DNA from: JBFWMG01 sp050251715
GTDB lineage: Bacteria; Desulfobacterota; Desulfovibrionia; Desulfovibrionales; Desulfovibrionaceae
Direction: 5' to 3'
Assembly (NCBI GenBank): GCA_050251715.1
Contig: JBFWMG010000020.1
Span: 1-64,000 of the forward strand
DNA length: 64,000 nt
The notes beneath the pieces are model-generated. The model was not told the origin of the DNA. It was given only the letters and a program-made list of their open reading frames with translations, and searched no databases. Positions 19,996 through 28,613 of the stretch are shown here, piece after piece. Numbering within the stretch: position 1 is the first letter of the stretch; each line of letters starts with the position of its first letter. Made by a program: the position numbers and the translations under genes.

Positions 19996-21317
19996 CGCTC
20001 GTGAAACGCCGTGGACATCGAATCCAGGAACGGGGAAAACAGATATTCCAGCACGGTCCGCTTGCCTGTGTGGATGTAGGCGATGACGAGCATGCCGGGA
20101 TAGAGCTGGTAGCGTTCGCCCTTGCCCTGGAAATAATCGTGGTCCGTCTCCAGCCGCACCGCGTAAAAGGTGCGGCCCCTGTCGTTGGTGAAGGTGTCCG
20201 GGCTGATGCTCGCCACCACGCCGTCCAGCTTGCCGAACCGCCGCGCGTCGCGCGAGGCGAGCTTGACCACCGCCTCCTGGCCCACGGCCACATAGCCGAT
20301 GTCCTGGATGGGCAGGTGCGCCTCGATGACCAGCTTGTCGGACGAAGGCACGATCTCCATGATGGTCTCGCCCGCCTTCACCACCTCGCCGGCGCTCATG
20401 ATGTTGAGCGACTTGACCACGCCGTCCACGGGCGAGCGCATGACCGTGCGTTGCAGGCTGTCGGCGTACTTGCGGTTGCGTTCGGTGAATTCGTCCAGCT
20501 CGCGCTGCGACTTGCGCAACTCGTCCCGCGCCTTTTCGCGAAAGGTATGGGTGATCTTCTTGAGCTTTTCCGCGCCCTCGTTGAGGGCGGCCCTGGCACG
20601 GCTGAGCGCGGCCTGGTCCTCGCCGATACTGCTTTGCAGTGTGGTGGCCTCGCGTTGCAGGCGCAGGTGCTTGAGCTGCGAGGTGAGCTGGTCCTTGAGC
20701 AGTTCCTCGCTGATGCGCAACTCCTCCTCCAGCAGCTTGAGTCCCTCCCGGGAGCTGGACAAACGCACCGTGATCTTCTGTATGTCCTGGCGCAGCTGTT
20801 CCACTTCCTGCTGCTGCCCCGCTATCTCGCTGGCAAGACGCATCTGGCTGACGGCGAACAGCTTGCGCGACTGCCCGGCAAGGTCGGGATGCGCCGCCTC
20901 GAATCCCTCGGGAAAGACCACGGCGTCCAGCCCCTCGGCCTCGGCCTTCAACCGCGCCACTTCGGAGGCCAGCGAATTGATGCGCACCTGCACCTCGCTC
21001 ACGCTCGACCCCTGGATGGTCTTTTCCAGAATGACCAGTTCCTGGTCCTTGACCACCTTGTCCCCTTCGCGGACCAGGATGTCGCGCACGATGCCGCCTT
21101 CCAGGTGTTCCACGCGCTTGACCTTGGTGGAGGGGATGACCTCGCCGTCCACCATGCTCACGATGTCCAGTTCGCCATAGTGCGCCCAGACCACGAGCGA
21201 CACCAGAAGGAGCACGCACAACCCCAAAAAGAAATGCGTGGCCCTGGAGACCGTCTGTTCGGCGCGCGGCGCGTCGGCCTGTGGCGGCTGTGGCGGATGT
21301 GGCGTTTGGGTGGTCAT
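19992..21317 (-). CDS. Type I secretion membrane fusion protein (HlyD family)
   Basis: 441-aa periplasmic adaptor that links an inner-membrane ABC exporter to a TolC-like outer-membrane channel. Short cytoplasmic Pro-rich tail, one TM at residues about 28–48 (FFLGLCVLLLVSLVVWAHY), a lipoyl-like half (VKRVEHLEGGIVRDILVREGDKV), a coiled coil over about 95–275, then the second half with TVMRSPVDGVVKSLNIMSAGEVVKAGETIMEIVP and the C-terminal beta domain ending in HTGKRTVLEYLFSPFLDSM, typical of PrtE/LapC-type members. Two bases separate it from the exporter stop, so they form one operon. No outer-membrane partner is in the window. Confidence 0.94.
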   Translation of the reverse strand: MTTQTPHPPQPPQADAPRAEQTVSRATHFFLGLCVLLLVSLVVWAHYGELDIVSMVDGEVIPSTKVKRVEHLEGGIVRDILVREGDKVVKDQELVILEKTIQGSSVSEVQVRINSLASEVARLKAEAEGLDAVVFPEGFEAAHPDLAGQSRKLFAVSQMRLASEIAGQQQEVEQLRQDIQKITVRLSSSREGLKLLEEELRISEELLKDQLTSQLKHLRLQREATTLQSSIGEDQAALSRARAALNEGAEKLKKITHTFREKARDELRKSQRELDEFTERNRKYADSLQRTVMRSPVDGVVKSLNIMSAGEVVKAGETIMEIVPSSDKLVIEAHLPIQDIGYVAVGQEAVVKLASRDARRFGKLDGVVASISPDTFTNDRGRTFYAVRLETDHDYFQGKGERYQLYPGMLVIAYIHTGKRTVLEYLFSPFLDSMSTAFHER

Positions 21318-21319
21318 GG

Positions 21320-23320
21320 CTACTCTTTGTCCGGTTCAGTCTTGCCTGGGGTGGCGCTGGGCTTGACCGGAGCCGTTGCGGGCTTGGCCACCCGGCGCCC
21401 CTGGCTGGCGGGCTTGGCCGCCCCCTGCGCCGCGAGCCGCCCAGCCGCTTGGCCGCCTGTGGGTTGGCCGCCCGCGGGCTGACCCGCCTGTGCCCCCCGC
21501 TTGGCGTCAACGGCTTTTTTGATGGATTGGAGCGCCGCCTTCACGCCCGCATCCTTCCCGCCCGGCGCCTTCCCGCCCGGCGCCTTCCCGTCCGGATTCT
21601 TCATGTCCGGAGCCTTCCCGTCCGGCGCCTTGTGGGCGGACTGGGGAGCACCACCCGGCGCGGGGTGCGCGGCGCGCACCACCTCCACGGCGGGCACGGG
21701 CTTGACGCCCAGGTCGAGGCGCACCGACGCACCCTTCACGATATTGGGGTCATGGGTCATGACGATGATGGTCTTGCCCTGCTGCGCCATGGTGTTGAGC
21801 AGGGCATACACGGCCTGGCGGCCCTCGGCGTCCAGCCCCTCGGTGGGTTCGTCCAGCACGGCCAGCCTGCCGTCGGCCACCAGCGCCCGGGCCAGGGAAA
21901 GCCGCCGCCGCACGCCCAGGGACAAGGTGCGGCCCGATTCGCTGATGACCTCCTCCAGTCCTTCGGGGCTGGAGAACAGGAACCGGCCCAGGTTGCAGGT
22001 GTTGAGCACGGCGTTGAGCGTGGTCTCATCCACCTCCGGGTTGAGCAGGGTGATGTTCTCCCGGATGGTGGTGTGCAGAAAAGTGGGTTCCTGGGGCATG
22101 TACATGATCTGCCGCCGCCACCAGGGAGGCGCCATCTGCCGCAGGTTGATGCCGTCGGCCAACACCTCGCCCCGGATGGGATCCACCAACCCGGCCACGA
22201 GCCGCGCCAGGGTGGTCTTGCCCGAGCCGTTGGGGCCGTTCACCACCAGGATGCCGCCCGGTTCGAGCAGCAGGTTGAGCGATTCGAACAGCGGCCCCGT
22301 GCTGCCGGGAAAGCCGAAGGCCACGTCCTTGAATTCCAGCCTGCCGGTGTAGTTGCCCAGGGCCGTGCCGCTGTCGGACTCCAGGGGCAGGGACATGAAC
22401 TTGCCGATCTCGCGCTGCGCCTCCACGGCCTTGCGCATGAGCGCCTGGGTCTGCACGAACTGCGACACGGTCTGGATGGCCCGCGAGGTGAGGATGTTGA
22501 CGCCGATGAGCGCGCCCAGGGTCATCTCGCCCTGCACCACCAGCATGGCGCCTATGGCGTAGATGACCACGCTGACGAGAATGGAGACGGTCTGGGTGAC
22601 GGTCTGGAACAGGCCGCGTCCGCTGGCCAGGCGTTGCCTGATGCCGCTGATGGCCTGCACCTGCTCGTTCCACTGCTTGCGCAGATAGCCGCCCGCCTGG
22701 AAGGCGCGCACGGTATCCACGCCCACCAGGGCGTTGGCCGCATGGCCGCGCTGGGCCACGTTCATCTCCTGCAGGGACTTGGCCGAGGCGCGTCCCATGC
22801 GCAGGGAAAGCCATCCCGACAGCAGCATGACGCCCATGCCCAGGAGGCCCAGCCCCGCCAGCAGCGGATGGAGCATCAGCGACACCGCGATATACAGCAG
22901 GGAAAACGGCGCATCGAGCACCGCCGTGATGTTCGGGCCTTCGTACGCCGCCTGCACCGCATGCAGGTGGGTCAGCATTTCCTGCGCCTTGTTCTTGCTT
23001 ATGCGGTCGAGCGCTTGCGCCTTGACCCGCGCCAGCACGGCGTACACGTCCTGGGCCAGATGCTCGTCCGGCCCGGCGCTGATGGCCAGGGCGATGCGTG
23101 TGCGCACCGTGCGGAATCCGAACAACAGCGCCACGGCCACGAGCATGCCCACGGTCAGCGTGATGAGCGTGCCGTCAAAGCCAAAGGTGACGTAGCGGTT
23201 GAGCACCTGGATGACGAAGAGCGGCGAGGCGAGATTGAGCAGCGTCACCAGCAGCGTGGCGGCCACCAGTTCCACCGTGAGCAGGGGCCGCAGCCCCAAT
23301 CGCCTGAACAATTCGCGCAT
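21320..23320 (-). CDS. Type I secretion ABC exporter with repetitive C-terminal tail
   Basis: 666-aa fused permease-ATPase, the motor of the secretion system. TM domain with about six helices (residues about 15–300). ATPase domain with Walker A GPNGSGKTT, Q-loop MYMPQEPTFLHTTIREN, Walker B LAVLDEPTEGLD and H-loop MTHDP. No N-terminal peptidase-like domain. Two oddities: the ABC signature reads LSLGVRRRL where LSGGQ is expected, and residues about 545–666 are a disordered tail with pentapeptide repeats of the APDGK/APGGK type and further GGQP repeats. A LapA-like or RTX substrate gene is not visible nearby, so the cargo is unknown. Confidence 0.92.
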   Translation of the reverse strand: MRELFRRLGLRPLLTVELVAATLLVTLLNLASPLFVIQVLNRYVTFGFDGTLITLTVGMLVAVALLFGFRTVRTRIALAISAGPDEHLAQDVYAVLARVKAQALDRISKNKAQEMLTHLHAVQAAYEGPNITAVLDAPFSLLYIAVSLMLHPLLAGLGLLGMGVMLLSGWLSLRMGRASAKSLQEMNVAQRGHAANALVGVDTVRAFQAGGYLRKQWNEQVQAISGIRQRLASGRGLFQTVTQTVSILVSVVIYAIGAMLVVQGEMTLGALIGVNILTSRAIQTVSQFVQTQALMRKAVEAQREIGKFMSLPLESDSGTALGNYTGRLEFKDVAFGFPGSTGPLFESLNLLLEPGGILVVNGPNGSGKTTLARLVAGLVDPIRGEVLADGINLRQMAPPWWRRQIMYMPQEPTFLHTTIRENITLLNPEVDETTLNAVLNTCNLGRFLFSSPEGLEEVISESGRTLSLGVRRRLSLARALVADGRLAVLDEPTEGLDAEGRQAVYALLNTMAQQGKTIIVMTHDPNIVKGASVRLDLGVKPVPAVEVVRAAHPAPGGAPQSAHKAPDGKAPDMKNPDGKAPGGKAPGGKDAGVKAALQSIKKAVDAKRGAQAGQPAGGQPTGGQAAGRLAAQGAAKPASQGRRVAKPATAPVKPSATPGKTEPDKE
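21551..21630. repeat. 15-bp tandem repeats inside ABC exporter gene
   Basis: About five imperfect copies of a 15-bp unit of the form GCCTTCCCGCCCGGC (plus-strand view) encode the pentapeptide repeats in the exporter's C-terminal tail. Repeat number is likely to vary between strains. Confidence 0.8.
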
Positions 23321-23388
23321 CCGCCATCCATCCTTGATTATATCTGGCCCGGACAGCCAACGCGGCCAGCCGGTCTGGATCGGTCGCC

Positions 23389-23417
23389 CTTATACCCCAT
23401 GCATATCGCCAATGCAA
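23389..23417 (-). promoter_or_regulatory. Candidate promoter of the type I secretion operon
   Basis: On the minus strand TTGCAT (23417–23412), 17 nt, TATAAG (23394–23389), about 70 nt before the exporter start. A perfect 14-bp palindrome GCCCCGTACGGGGC (23433–23446) lies just upstream, between this promoter and the asnB stop. Confidence 0.5.
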
Positions 23418-23452
23418 TGAATACGCGGCCCTGCCCCGTACGGGGCGGCGCG

Positions 23453-25420
23453 TCAGGCGTGGCGCTCGGCCCAGCCCTGGAACATGAGCACGGCCCAGAG
23501 GTGGTACTGGTAGTTGCGTCTGCCCGCCAGGTGGTCCGCCCAGGCGCTCCGGATGGGGCCGGGCTTGATGTATCCGGTGCGCCCCAGGGCTTCCGGGGAG
23601 AGCAAGGCCTCGGCCCAGGGCCGGAGCGGGCCGCGCAGCCAGGTGTGCAGCGGGATGCCGAACCCCTGCTTGGGCCGCTCCACCAGCGCCTTGGGCACAT
23701 GGCGGTACAACACCTGGCGCAGGATGTACTTGCCCACGCCGTCGCGGATCTTGAGATGCTGGGGCAGGGACCAGGCAAAGGCCGCGACCCGGTGGTCCAA
23801 AATCGGCACGCGCGCCTCCAGGGCCACGGCCATGCTGGCGCGGTCCACCTTGGTGAGGATGTCGCCGGGCAGATAGGTGATGGTGTCCATGGCCATCATC
23901 CACGGCGCGAAGTCGAGCCCGTCCCACGCGGCGGGCGATGGCGCACGGCGGGCGGCCCCGGGCCCGGCCGTGGGCACCAGGCGGGCGGTGTCCTTCCAGA
24001 ACGAAACCAGCGCGTGGTAGAACGCCGCGCGGTCCGGGGCGGCCAGGGCGTCGGTGACCTTTTGCAGCTTGTCGCGGAAAATGGCGTGGCGCCTGGCCTT
24101 GGGCAGCAGCGGCTCGGCCAGGGCATAGGCGGCCAGGACCGCCCGTTCGCCCCCGTGGCGCATGATGACGCCCAGGGCGGCGCGGGCCGTGGCGGGCAGG
24201 CGGGAAAGCCGCGTCCACAGGGCCGGTGCCACGAGATGGCGGTTGTAGCCGCCGAACAATTCGTCGCCGCCGTCGCCGGACAGGCTGACCGTGACCTTTT
24301 GCCGGGCCAGCCGGGACACGAGGCAGGTGGGGATCTGCGAGGCGTCGGCAAAGGGCTCGTCATAGCATTGGGGCAGATCCGGTATGACGGCGCGCGCCTC
24401 GGCGTCCTCCACGTAGAGTTCGGTATGATCCGTGCCCAGGTGGGCGGCCACCTGGGCCGCGTGCGCGGCCTCGTTGTAGCCGGGGTCGGTGCTGCCTATG
24501 GAAAAGGTCTGTACGGGGCGGGACGAGGCGGCCTGCATGAGCGCGGTCACGGTGGACGAGTCGATGCCCCCGGACAGGAACGCGCCCAGGGGCACGTCGG
24601 CCACCATGCGCAGCCGCACGGCGTCGGCGAGCAGGCTTTCCAGGGCGTCCACGGCCTCTGTTTCTGACCCGGCAAAGGGATGGGCCAGGCCGTGGGCCAC
24701 CTGGTCTTCCAGCGACCACCACACCTCCGGTTCGGGCAGGGTGCGGGCGCGCACGTGCGCCTCCGTGATCCTGACCAACGTGCCGGGGGCGAGCTTGAGG
24801 ATGCCGGGGTGGATGCAGTGCGGCGCGGGCACGTAGAGATGGCGCAGGTACAGGCCGAGCGCCGTGGGATCGATGCCGCCCCGCCATCCCGGCAGGACGC
24901 GCAGCGGGGCCAGTTCGGAGCCAAAGGCCAGGGTGCCGCCCACATAGCCATAATAGAGCGGCTTGATGCCGAGGCGGTCGCGCACCAGGGTCAGGGTGCG
25001 GGCGGTGGCGTCCCACAGGGCGAAGGCGAACATGCCGATGAACCGGGACAGGGCCGGTTCCATGCCCCAGGCGCGCACCGCCGCGAGGATGGCCTCGGTG
25101 TCGGAGTGGCCGCGCCAGCCGTGGGCCGGGGCGAGCCCGGCGGCCTCCAGCTCCGCGCGCACGTCCTGATAGTTGTAGACTTCGCCGTTGTAGGTGATGG
25201 CCAGGGCGCCGTCCTCGCCCAGCATGGGCTGGTGACCGGCGGGCGAAAGGTCGAGGATGGAAAGGCGGGTGTGTCCGAAACCGAGACCGGCCTGGGGGAG
25301 CGTCCACAGGCCGGAGCTGTCCGGCCCCCGGTGGCGCAGGGTGGCGACCATGCGCTCCAGCAGCGGGGCCATGGATTCATGCGGGGTTGGCTGTCCCCAG
25401 AGACCAAGGATGCCACACAT
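23453..25420 (-). CDS. asnB: Asparagine synthetase, glutamine-hydrolysing
   Basis: 655-aa enzyme making asparagine from aspartate, ATP and glutamine. The mature N-terminus MCGILGLWGQ supplies the nucleophile Cys2 of the class II glutaminase domain (residues about 2–210, with YNGEVYNYQDVR and RDRLGIKPLYYG). The synthetase domain (about 235–655) has the PP-loop FLSGGIDSSTV and SLSGDGGDELFGGYNRH. Paralogues of this kind also amidate cell-surface glycans, and its neighbours here are glycosyltransferase and secretion genes, so a surface-polymer role is possible. It is followed by the secretion operon 132 nt downstream. Confidence 0.95.
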   Translation of the reverse strand: MCGILGLWGQPTPHESMAPLLERMVATLRHRGPDSSGLWTLPQAGLGFGHTRLSILDLSPAGHQPMLGEDGALAITYNGEVYNYQDVRAELEAAGLAPAHGWRGHSDTEAILAAVRAWGMEPALSRFIGMFAFALWDATARTLTLVRDRLGIKPLYYGYVGGTLAFGSELAPLRVLPGWRGGIDPTALGLYLRHLYVPAPHCIHPGILKLAPGTLVRITEAHVRARTLPEPEVWWSLEDQVAHGLAHPFAGSETEAVDALESLLADAVRLRMVADVPLGAFLSGGIDSSTVTALMQAASSRPVQTFSIGSTDPGYNEAAHAAQVAAHLGTDHTELYVEDAEARAVIPDLPQCYDEPFADASQIPTCLVSRLARQKVTVSLSGDGGDELFGGYNRHLVAPALWTRLSRLPATARAALGVIMRHGGERAVLAAYALAEPLLPKARRHAIFRDKLQKVTDALAAPDRAAFYHALVSFWKDTARLVPTAGPGAARRAPSPAAWDGLDFAPWMMAMDTITYLPGDILTKVDRASMAVALEARVPILDHRVAAFAWSLPQHLKIRDGVGKYILRQVLYRHVPKALVERPKQGFGIPLHTWLRGPLRPWAEALLSPEALGRTGYIKPGPIRSAWADHLAGRRNYQYHLWAVLMFQGWAERHA

Positions 25421-25468
25421 CAGACAACGCTCCCTGTGCGGCGTGGGCCGTGCGAGGCCCGTTCCATG

Positions 25469-25505
25469 AAAAACCCTCCCGAGGGCCGCAGCCTGCGGGA
25501 GGGTT
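25469..25505 (-). terminator. Intrinsic terminator after M23 peptidase gene
   Basis: Perfect 10-bp stem AACCCTCCCG/CGGGAGGGTT (25472–25481 with 25496–25505). Read on the minus strand it is followed by five T, so it ends the peptidase transcript before asnB. Confidence 0.85.
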
Positions 25506-25568
25506 GGACAATCAAGGTTGTGTGCCGCTCACGCGCCCTGGGGCGCCTTGCGCACGCGCCCCAACTTC

Positions 25569-25642
25569 ACTCAGCACCCCTAGCCACGCACCCCTAGTCA
25601 CTCAGCGCCCCTCGTCATTCAGCGCCCCTCGTCACTCACGCG
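25569..25642. repeat. Degenerate short tandem repeats in asnB–peptidase gap
   Basis: Within the 234-bp gap between asnB and the peptidase, four to five imperfect units of 14–17 bp built on ACTCAGCGCCCCTCGTC are arrayed in tandem. A separate 7-bp hairpin GGGGCGC/GCGCCCC lies at 25540–25562. No gene is seen in the gap. Confidence 0.75.
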
Positions 25643-25654
25643 CCCAGCGGCCCG

Positions 25655-26557
25655 CTAGTTGAGGATGTACCGCTTGGGGTTCACGCACAGGCCGTTGAGG
25701 CGCACCTCGTAGTGGAGGTGGGGGCCGGTGGAGCGGCCCGTGCTGCCCACCCGGGCCAGCAGCTGGCCGCGTTCGACGATCTCGTTCGTCTTGACCACCC
25801 AGCTTTTGAGGTGGGCGTAGCGGGTGGTCACGCCGTTGCCGTGGTCAATGACCACGGTGCGTCCGTAGCCGTTGTCCACCCCGGTGAAGATGACCTTGCC
25901 GGTGGCGGGCGCCACGATGGGCGTGCCGCTGCGGGTGGAGATGTCCAGACCGCGATGGAACTCGCGCTTGCCTGTGAAAGGCGACTGGCGGTAGCCAAAG
26001 GGCGAGGAGACCCAGCCCTCGGCGGGCCAGATGGAGGGGGTGCTTGACAGCAGTTCCTCGTTCTCGCGGAAGGCCTGAATGAGTTCTTGTTGCCGCACTT
26101 CCTCAAGCCGGATGTCGGTATTGAGCTGATGCACGAAGTTGTGCATCTTGCGGGCGAGGAGTTCTTGTCTGTAGATGGGCAGGTAGCTGTCCGAGAAGCT
26201 CTGTTTTGGGCCGCCGACGGCTGTATTGGCTTCGGCCTGTTCCTGGTCCAGGTTCATCATGACGCGCAATTTGGAGTCGAAGTCCCTGATGCGCGTCAAA
26301 TCCTTTTCCACGGTTTTCAGCTTGGAGGCCAGATTGAGCAGTTGGTTTTTTTGTTCTTCGACCGTCTTCTCAGCGAACTGGAATTTGTTGTGCAGCGTGG
26401 CGTACCGGGTGAAGTAGCCCCAGAGGGCCACGTTGCTGCCGATGAGGGCCAGGAAGAACAGGGAGAGAAAGATGAGCGTGCCTCGTCGGAAATAGTAGTT
26501 CTTGCACGCCCCATCATCGCCTTTGAAGACCATGATATGGTATTTTCTTAACAGCAT
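25655..26557 (-). CDS. Membrane-anchored M23 (LytM-type) peptidase
   Basis: 300-aa cell-wall protein of the metallo-endopeptidase family that cuts peptide cross-bridges in peptidoglycan or regulates amidases. One N-terminal TM (residues about 28–50, LIFLSLFFLALIGSNVALWGY), a periplasmic coiled coil (about 55–105), then the M23 domain (about 185–300). Zinc ligands appear as H-x3-D in FHRGLDISTRSG and the HLHYEVRLNG motif near the C-terminus, so the site looks intact. It stands alone between terminators and the PP-loop gene. Likely acts in envelope growth or division. Confidence 0.92.
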   Translation of the reverse strand: MLLRKYHIMVFKGDDGACKNYYFRRGTLIFLSLFFLALIGSNVALWGYFTRYATLHNKFQFAEKTVEEQKNQLLNLASKLKTVEKDLTRIRDFDSKLRVMMNLDQEQAEANTAVGGPKQSFSDSYLPIYRQELLARKMHNFVHQLNTDIRLEEVRQQELIQAFRENEELLSSTPSIWPAEGWVSSPFGYRQSPFTGKREFHRGLDISTRSGTPIVAPATGKVIFTGVDNGYGRTVVIDHGNGVTTRYAHLKSWVVKTNEIVERGQLLARVGSTGRSTGPHLHYEVRLNGLCVNPKRYILN

Positions 26558-26654
26558 ATCTACCTATCTGCGTCCCGGTTTGAGTAAAGCGTGAGTGGGC
26601 GTCCCCAGAGGCCCACCAGCAACAACGGCCATTCAAAGGCAAATTGCGGATAAT

Positions 26655-27404
26655 TTAGTCGACTCCGGGCGTCAAGTCAAGTTGCCAGCGGCGCAATGCA
26701 TTAAAAACGTTTTGCTTTGTGTAACTATTTTCCCGAAATCGTTGCTGAAGCCACGCCGTGGTCCGGCTGCGGGCCGTATGGTCCGCCGACGGGCACGGAT
26801 TGTGCCAGACGGGCAGCCCCCAGGCGGCGCAGGCGCGGCGGATGGTCGCCTTGTCCACCCACAGCAACGGGCGGATCATGGTCAGCCTACCGCCAAAGAA
26901 GGCCTCCTTGATGGACAACCCCTCCACCCTGCCGGTCTGAAACATGTTCATGAAAAAGGTGGCGGCCAGGTCGTCGCTGTTGTGCCCCAGGGCCAGATGG
27001 GTCAGGCCGTAGCGGCGGCACAGGTCGAATAACACGTTGCGCCGCAGACGGCAGCAAAAAAAACACGCGGAATTCTTTCTGTTTTCATCGGAGTGGGCAC
27101 GGGGGCCATGGTCGGCCACCTCCAGATGGGCGGCCACGCCATGCTCGGCGAGCCATGCCGTGGCCGGGGCATGGTTGCCCACGTCGAAGCCCGGATTCAC
27201 GTGCAGCACCATGATCTCGAATGCGAAGGGAGTGATGCGCTGGCGCAGCAGGAGCGTCTGCAACAGGGTCCAACTGTCCATGCCGCCGGAAAGGGCCACG
27301 CCCACACGCGCGCCGGGGAACAGCATGTTGGTCTGCTGCATCAGCTTGCCCGCGCTGGCCACGCAGTTTTTCTGGGCATAGTTGAGGGAGCCGATTCGGG
27401 TCAT
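26655..27404 (-). CDS. TtcA-like PP-loop tRNA-modification protein
   Basis: 249-aa ATP pyrophosphatase-type protein related to TtcA (2-thiocytidine formation in tRNA). PP-loop VALSGGMDSWTLLQ, a CxxC motif in SACFFCCRLRRN that parallels the iron-sulfur Cys pair of TtcA, and LALGHNSDDLAATFFMNMF. The C-terminal TtcA Cys region is altered to HNPCPSADH with a single Cys, so cofactor binding may differ. Start at 27404 chosen for GAGGTG upstream and because it gives the common MTRIGSL-type opening; the frame is open 33 codons further. Function as a tRNA thiolase is likely but not certain. Confidence 0.85.
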   Translation of the reverse strand: MTRIGSLNYAQKNCVASAGKLMQQTNMLFPGARVGVALSGGMDSWTLLQTLLLRQRITPFAFEIMVLHVNPGFDVGNHAPATAWLAEHGVAAHLEVADHGPRAHSDENRKNSACFFCCRLRRNVLFDLCRRYGLTHLALGHNSDDLAATFFMNMFQTGRVEGLSIKEAFFGGRLTMIRPLLWVDKATIRRACAAWGLPVWHNPCPSADHTARSRTTAWLQQRFRENSYTKQNVFNALRRWQLDLTPGVD

Positions 27405-27617
27405 CCGGGAGACACCTCGGTGGTAAAAAACATGATGGACACCCGTTGCGGCGCGGCGTGGCGCGGGGCTTGGGGCGGCACGGCGCGAAAGATTGACTTG
27501 CACGCACGCTTCGGGTATATTTGAGGGTCACGCAGCGCACGCACCCTTTCCGGTGCGCCCGCTTGCCCAGCAATCCCGGCACGTCATCTCATCCGCCGGG
27601 CCATTCCGGAGCCGTTC

Positions 27618-28613
27618 ATGCTTGAGGTGCGAAACATAAACCATCACTATGGTCGCGTCCAGGTTCTCTTTGACCTGAATTTCGCCGTCAACAAAGGGGA
27701 AATCCTCGGTTTCCTCGGGCCCAACGGCGCGGGAAAATCCACGACCATGCGCATCCTCACCGGCTTTCTGGCCCCTGCCGCAGGCTCCGTGCTGTTCAAC
27801 GGCGCGGATATCCGCGACGCCCGCTCCGGGCTGCGCACCGCCCTCGGCTACCTGCCGGAAAACGTGCCCCTGTATCCCGAACTGACCGTACAGGAATACC
27901 TGCGCTGGGTCGCGCGCATCAAGCGCGCCGCGCACCCCGACGCCCAGGCCCGCCAGGTGGCCGACGCCTGCGGCCTCGCACCCAGGGTGCACACCCTCAT
28001 CCGCCACCTGTCCAAGGGCTACCGGCAACGGGTGGGCCTGGCCCAGGCCATCCTGGGCGAAACGCGCCTGCTCATCCTGGACGAACCCACCGTGGGCCTC
28101 GACCCGGCCCAGATCAGGGACATCCGCGAACTCATCCGCGAACTGGGCCGCGATAAAACCATCCTCCTGTCCACGCACATCCTGCCCGAGGTGGAGCGCA
28201 CCTGCGACCGCGTGCTCATCATCGACCACGGACGCATCGTGGCCGAGGGAAAACCGGGCGATCTGGCACGCGACGCCGCTGGCCACGGGCGCTACCTGCT
28301 GCGCCTGGACGCGCCGGACCACGACGCCGAAGCCATCAGCACCTGCTGCGCCGCCGTGCCGGGCGTGGCCTGCGTCACCCCGCTCGGCCGCGCCCACGGC
28401 GGCCTGGGCCTGTCCATAGACATCCTGCCCGGCACGGACTGCCGCGCGGCCCTGACCTCGCTGGCCCATGAACGGGGCTGGCCGGTGCTGGAATTTTCCC
28501 GCACCGCCGCCACCCTGGAGGACGCCTTCGTGCGCCTGGTGTGCGTGGAGGGAACGGGTTCCCCCGCCCCGGACAAGGCGGCGGCGGGCTCTGGCCAGGG
28601 GACCGGCGCATGA
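27618..28613 (+). CDS. ABC transporter ATPase, GldA-like
   Basis: 331-aa ATPase. Walker A FLGPNGAGKSTTMRI, Q-loop ALGYLPENVPLYPELTVQEYL, signature LSKGYRQRVGLAQAI, Walker B LLILDEPTVGLDPAQI and H-loop LSTHIL are intact. The LPENVPLYPE segment and the C-terminal extension (residues about 230–331) match the GldA/drug-export class of ABC-2 ATPases. It overlaps the permease gene by 4 bases and starts a four-gene set with a GldG-like and a DUF4340 protein. The start has no strong ribosome site (GGAGCCGTTC upstream). Confidence 0.93.
   Translation: MLEVRNINHHYGRVQVLFDLNFAVNKGEILGFLGPNGAGKSTTMRILTGFLAPAAGSVLFNGADIRDARSGLRTALGYLPENVPLYPELTVQEYLRWVARIKRAAHPDAQARQVADACGLAPRVHTLIRHLSKGYRQRVGLAQAILGETRLLILDEPTVGLDPAQIRDIRELIRELGRDKTILLSTHILPEVERTCDRVLIIDHGRIVAEGKPGDLARDAAGHGRYLLRLDAPDHDAEAISTCCAAVPGVACVTPLGRAHGGLGLSIDILPGTDCRAALTSLAHERGWPVLEFSRTAATLEDAFVRLVCVEGTGSPAPDKAAAGSGQGTGA

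Noticed and set aside
21281..24667. 1128-aa plus-strand open frame
   Set aside because: Antisense to the ABC exporter and asnB, which have complete family motifs.
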